Of a stretch of 36,227 nt of DNA, positions 36,069 through 36,227 are shown in pieces. Position numbers and translations under genes: made by a program. Origin of the DNA: Planctomycetaceae bacterium (lineage in GTDB: Bacteria > Planctomycetota > Planctomycetia > Planctomycetales > Planctomycetaceae); assembly GCA_014762625.1 (NCBI GenBank), contig JABURQ010000085.1, positions 1-36,227 on the forward strand, read 5' to 3'. The notes under the pieces are model-generated. The model did no database searches and was not told the origin of the DNA. It worked only from the letters and a program-made list of their open reading frames with translations. How positions within the stretch are numbered: the first letter of the stretch is position 1; each line of letters opens with the position of its first letter.

Positions 36069-36188
36069 TGATGTGGTCTCAAAATTGACTGTAAATGCAG
36101 CACAACGGGCCATTCCCAGACAGACGCAATTTCAGATTTCGCGTCGCACGGTCCCAAAACCGAGCAAATCTCTCGGGTTTCGTTCGAA
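36069..36188. repeat. Right copy of the dispersed 120-bp direct repeat
   Basis: Ungapped match to 1-120 in the same orientation (17 differences). The sequence after it (36188-36227) contains GATGACAACT twice in close succession and does not resemble bases 121-160. It may mark the edge of a scaffold or a dispersed repeat family; no integrase or tRNA lies beside it. Confidence 0.85.
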
Positions 36189-36227
36189 GATGACAACTTG
36201 ACAAGATGACAACTCGCAAAATTGTCA

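Noticed and set aside
1-36227. CRISPR array, tRNA or rRNA genes, prophage or integrase
   Set aside because: No evenly spaced repeats, cloverleaf-like sequences, rRNA motifs, or phage or integrase proteins were seen by eye on either strand.

Overview
The window looks like chromosomal DNA from a planctomycete (order Planctomycetales). The marker families point that way: an adjacent DUF1501 and PSCyt1/DUF1549/DUF1553 pair, a DUF1559 protein, a tandem DUF1080 protein, a signal-peptide FAD oxidoreductase with a golvesin/xanthan-lyase-like tail, and the DUF309 and DUF1569 proteins. The species cannot be named from this sequence alone. No rRNA, tRNA or CRISPR array was seen.

Layout. (1) 1-3438: a complete 2-keto-acid decarboxylase with a good sigma70-type promoter, a small lipoprotein convergent with it (stop codons abutting), and an MtfA-like zinc peptidase. 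(2) 3519-3772: a short mobile-element remnant (MITE-like); a decayed second copy lies at 22970-23068. (3) 3828-10387, plus strand: DUF3311 protein, sodium:solute symporter, hotdog thioesterase, and a LolD/MacB-type ATPase with an FtsX-type permease. (4) 10508-15720, plus strand: SulP anion transporter with a coiled-coil insert, PurU, an FtsW/RodA-family protein, and a low-GC ADP-ribosylglycohydrolase with a hydrophobic tail. (5) 15728-20486, minus strand: a DUF1559 fusion protein, an MFS transporter and an RraA-like protein. (6) 20640-22327, plus strand: DUF1569, SufE and DUF309 proteins, ending in a clear terminator. (7) 22361-27477, minus strand: a lipoprotein, DUF1501 and a DUF1553 cytochrome-type protein. 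(8) 27653-31976: a sugar isomerase/epimerase-like TIM barrel, a secreted FAD oxidoreductase and a double DUF1080 protein, probably a carbohydrate (3-keto-sugar) processing locus. (9) 32084-34848: a 710-residue mosaic protein whose GC falls along its length, followed with a one-base overlap by an AT-rich 210-residue gene. This has the architecture of a polymorphic toxin and its immunity protein. (10) 34849-36227: gene-free DNA packed with hairpins and short repeats.

The first 120 bases (1-120) recur without gaps at 36069-36188 with 103 of 120 identical positions, so a dispersed repeat brackets the window. The best candidates for something undescribed are the toxin/immunity-like pair at 32084-34848, the low-GC, possibly membrane-tethered ADP-ribosylglycohydrolase beside the FtsW/RodA-family gene, and the two uncatalogued repeat families.
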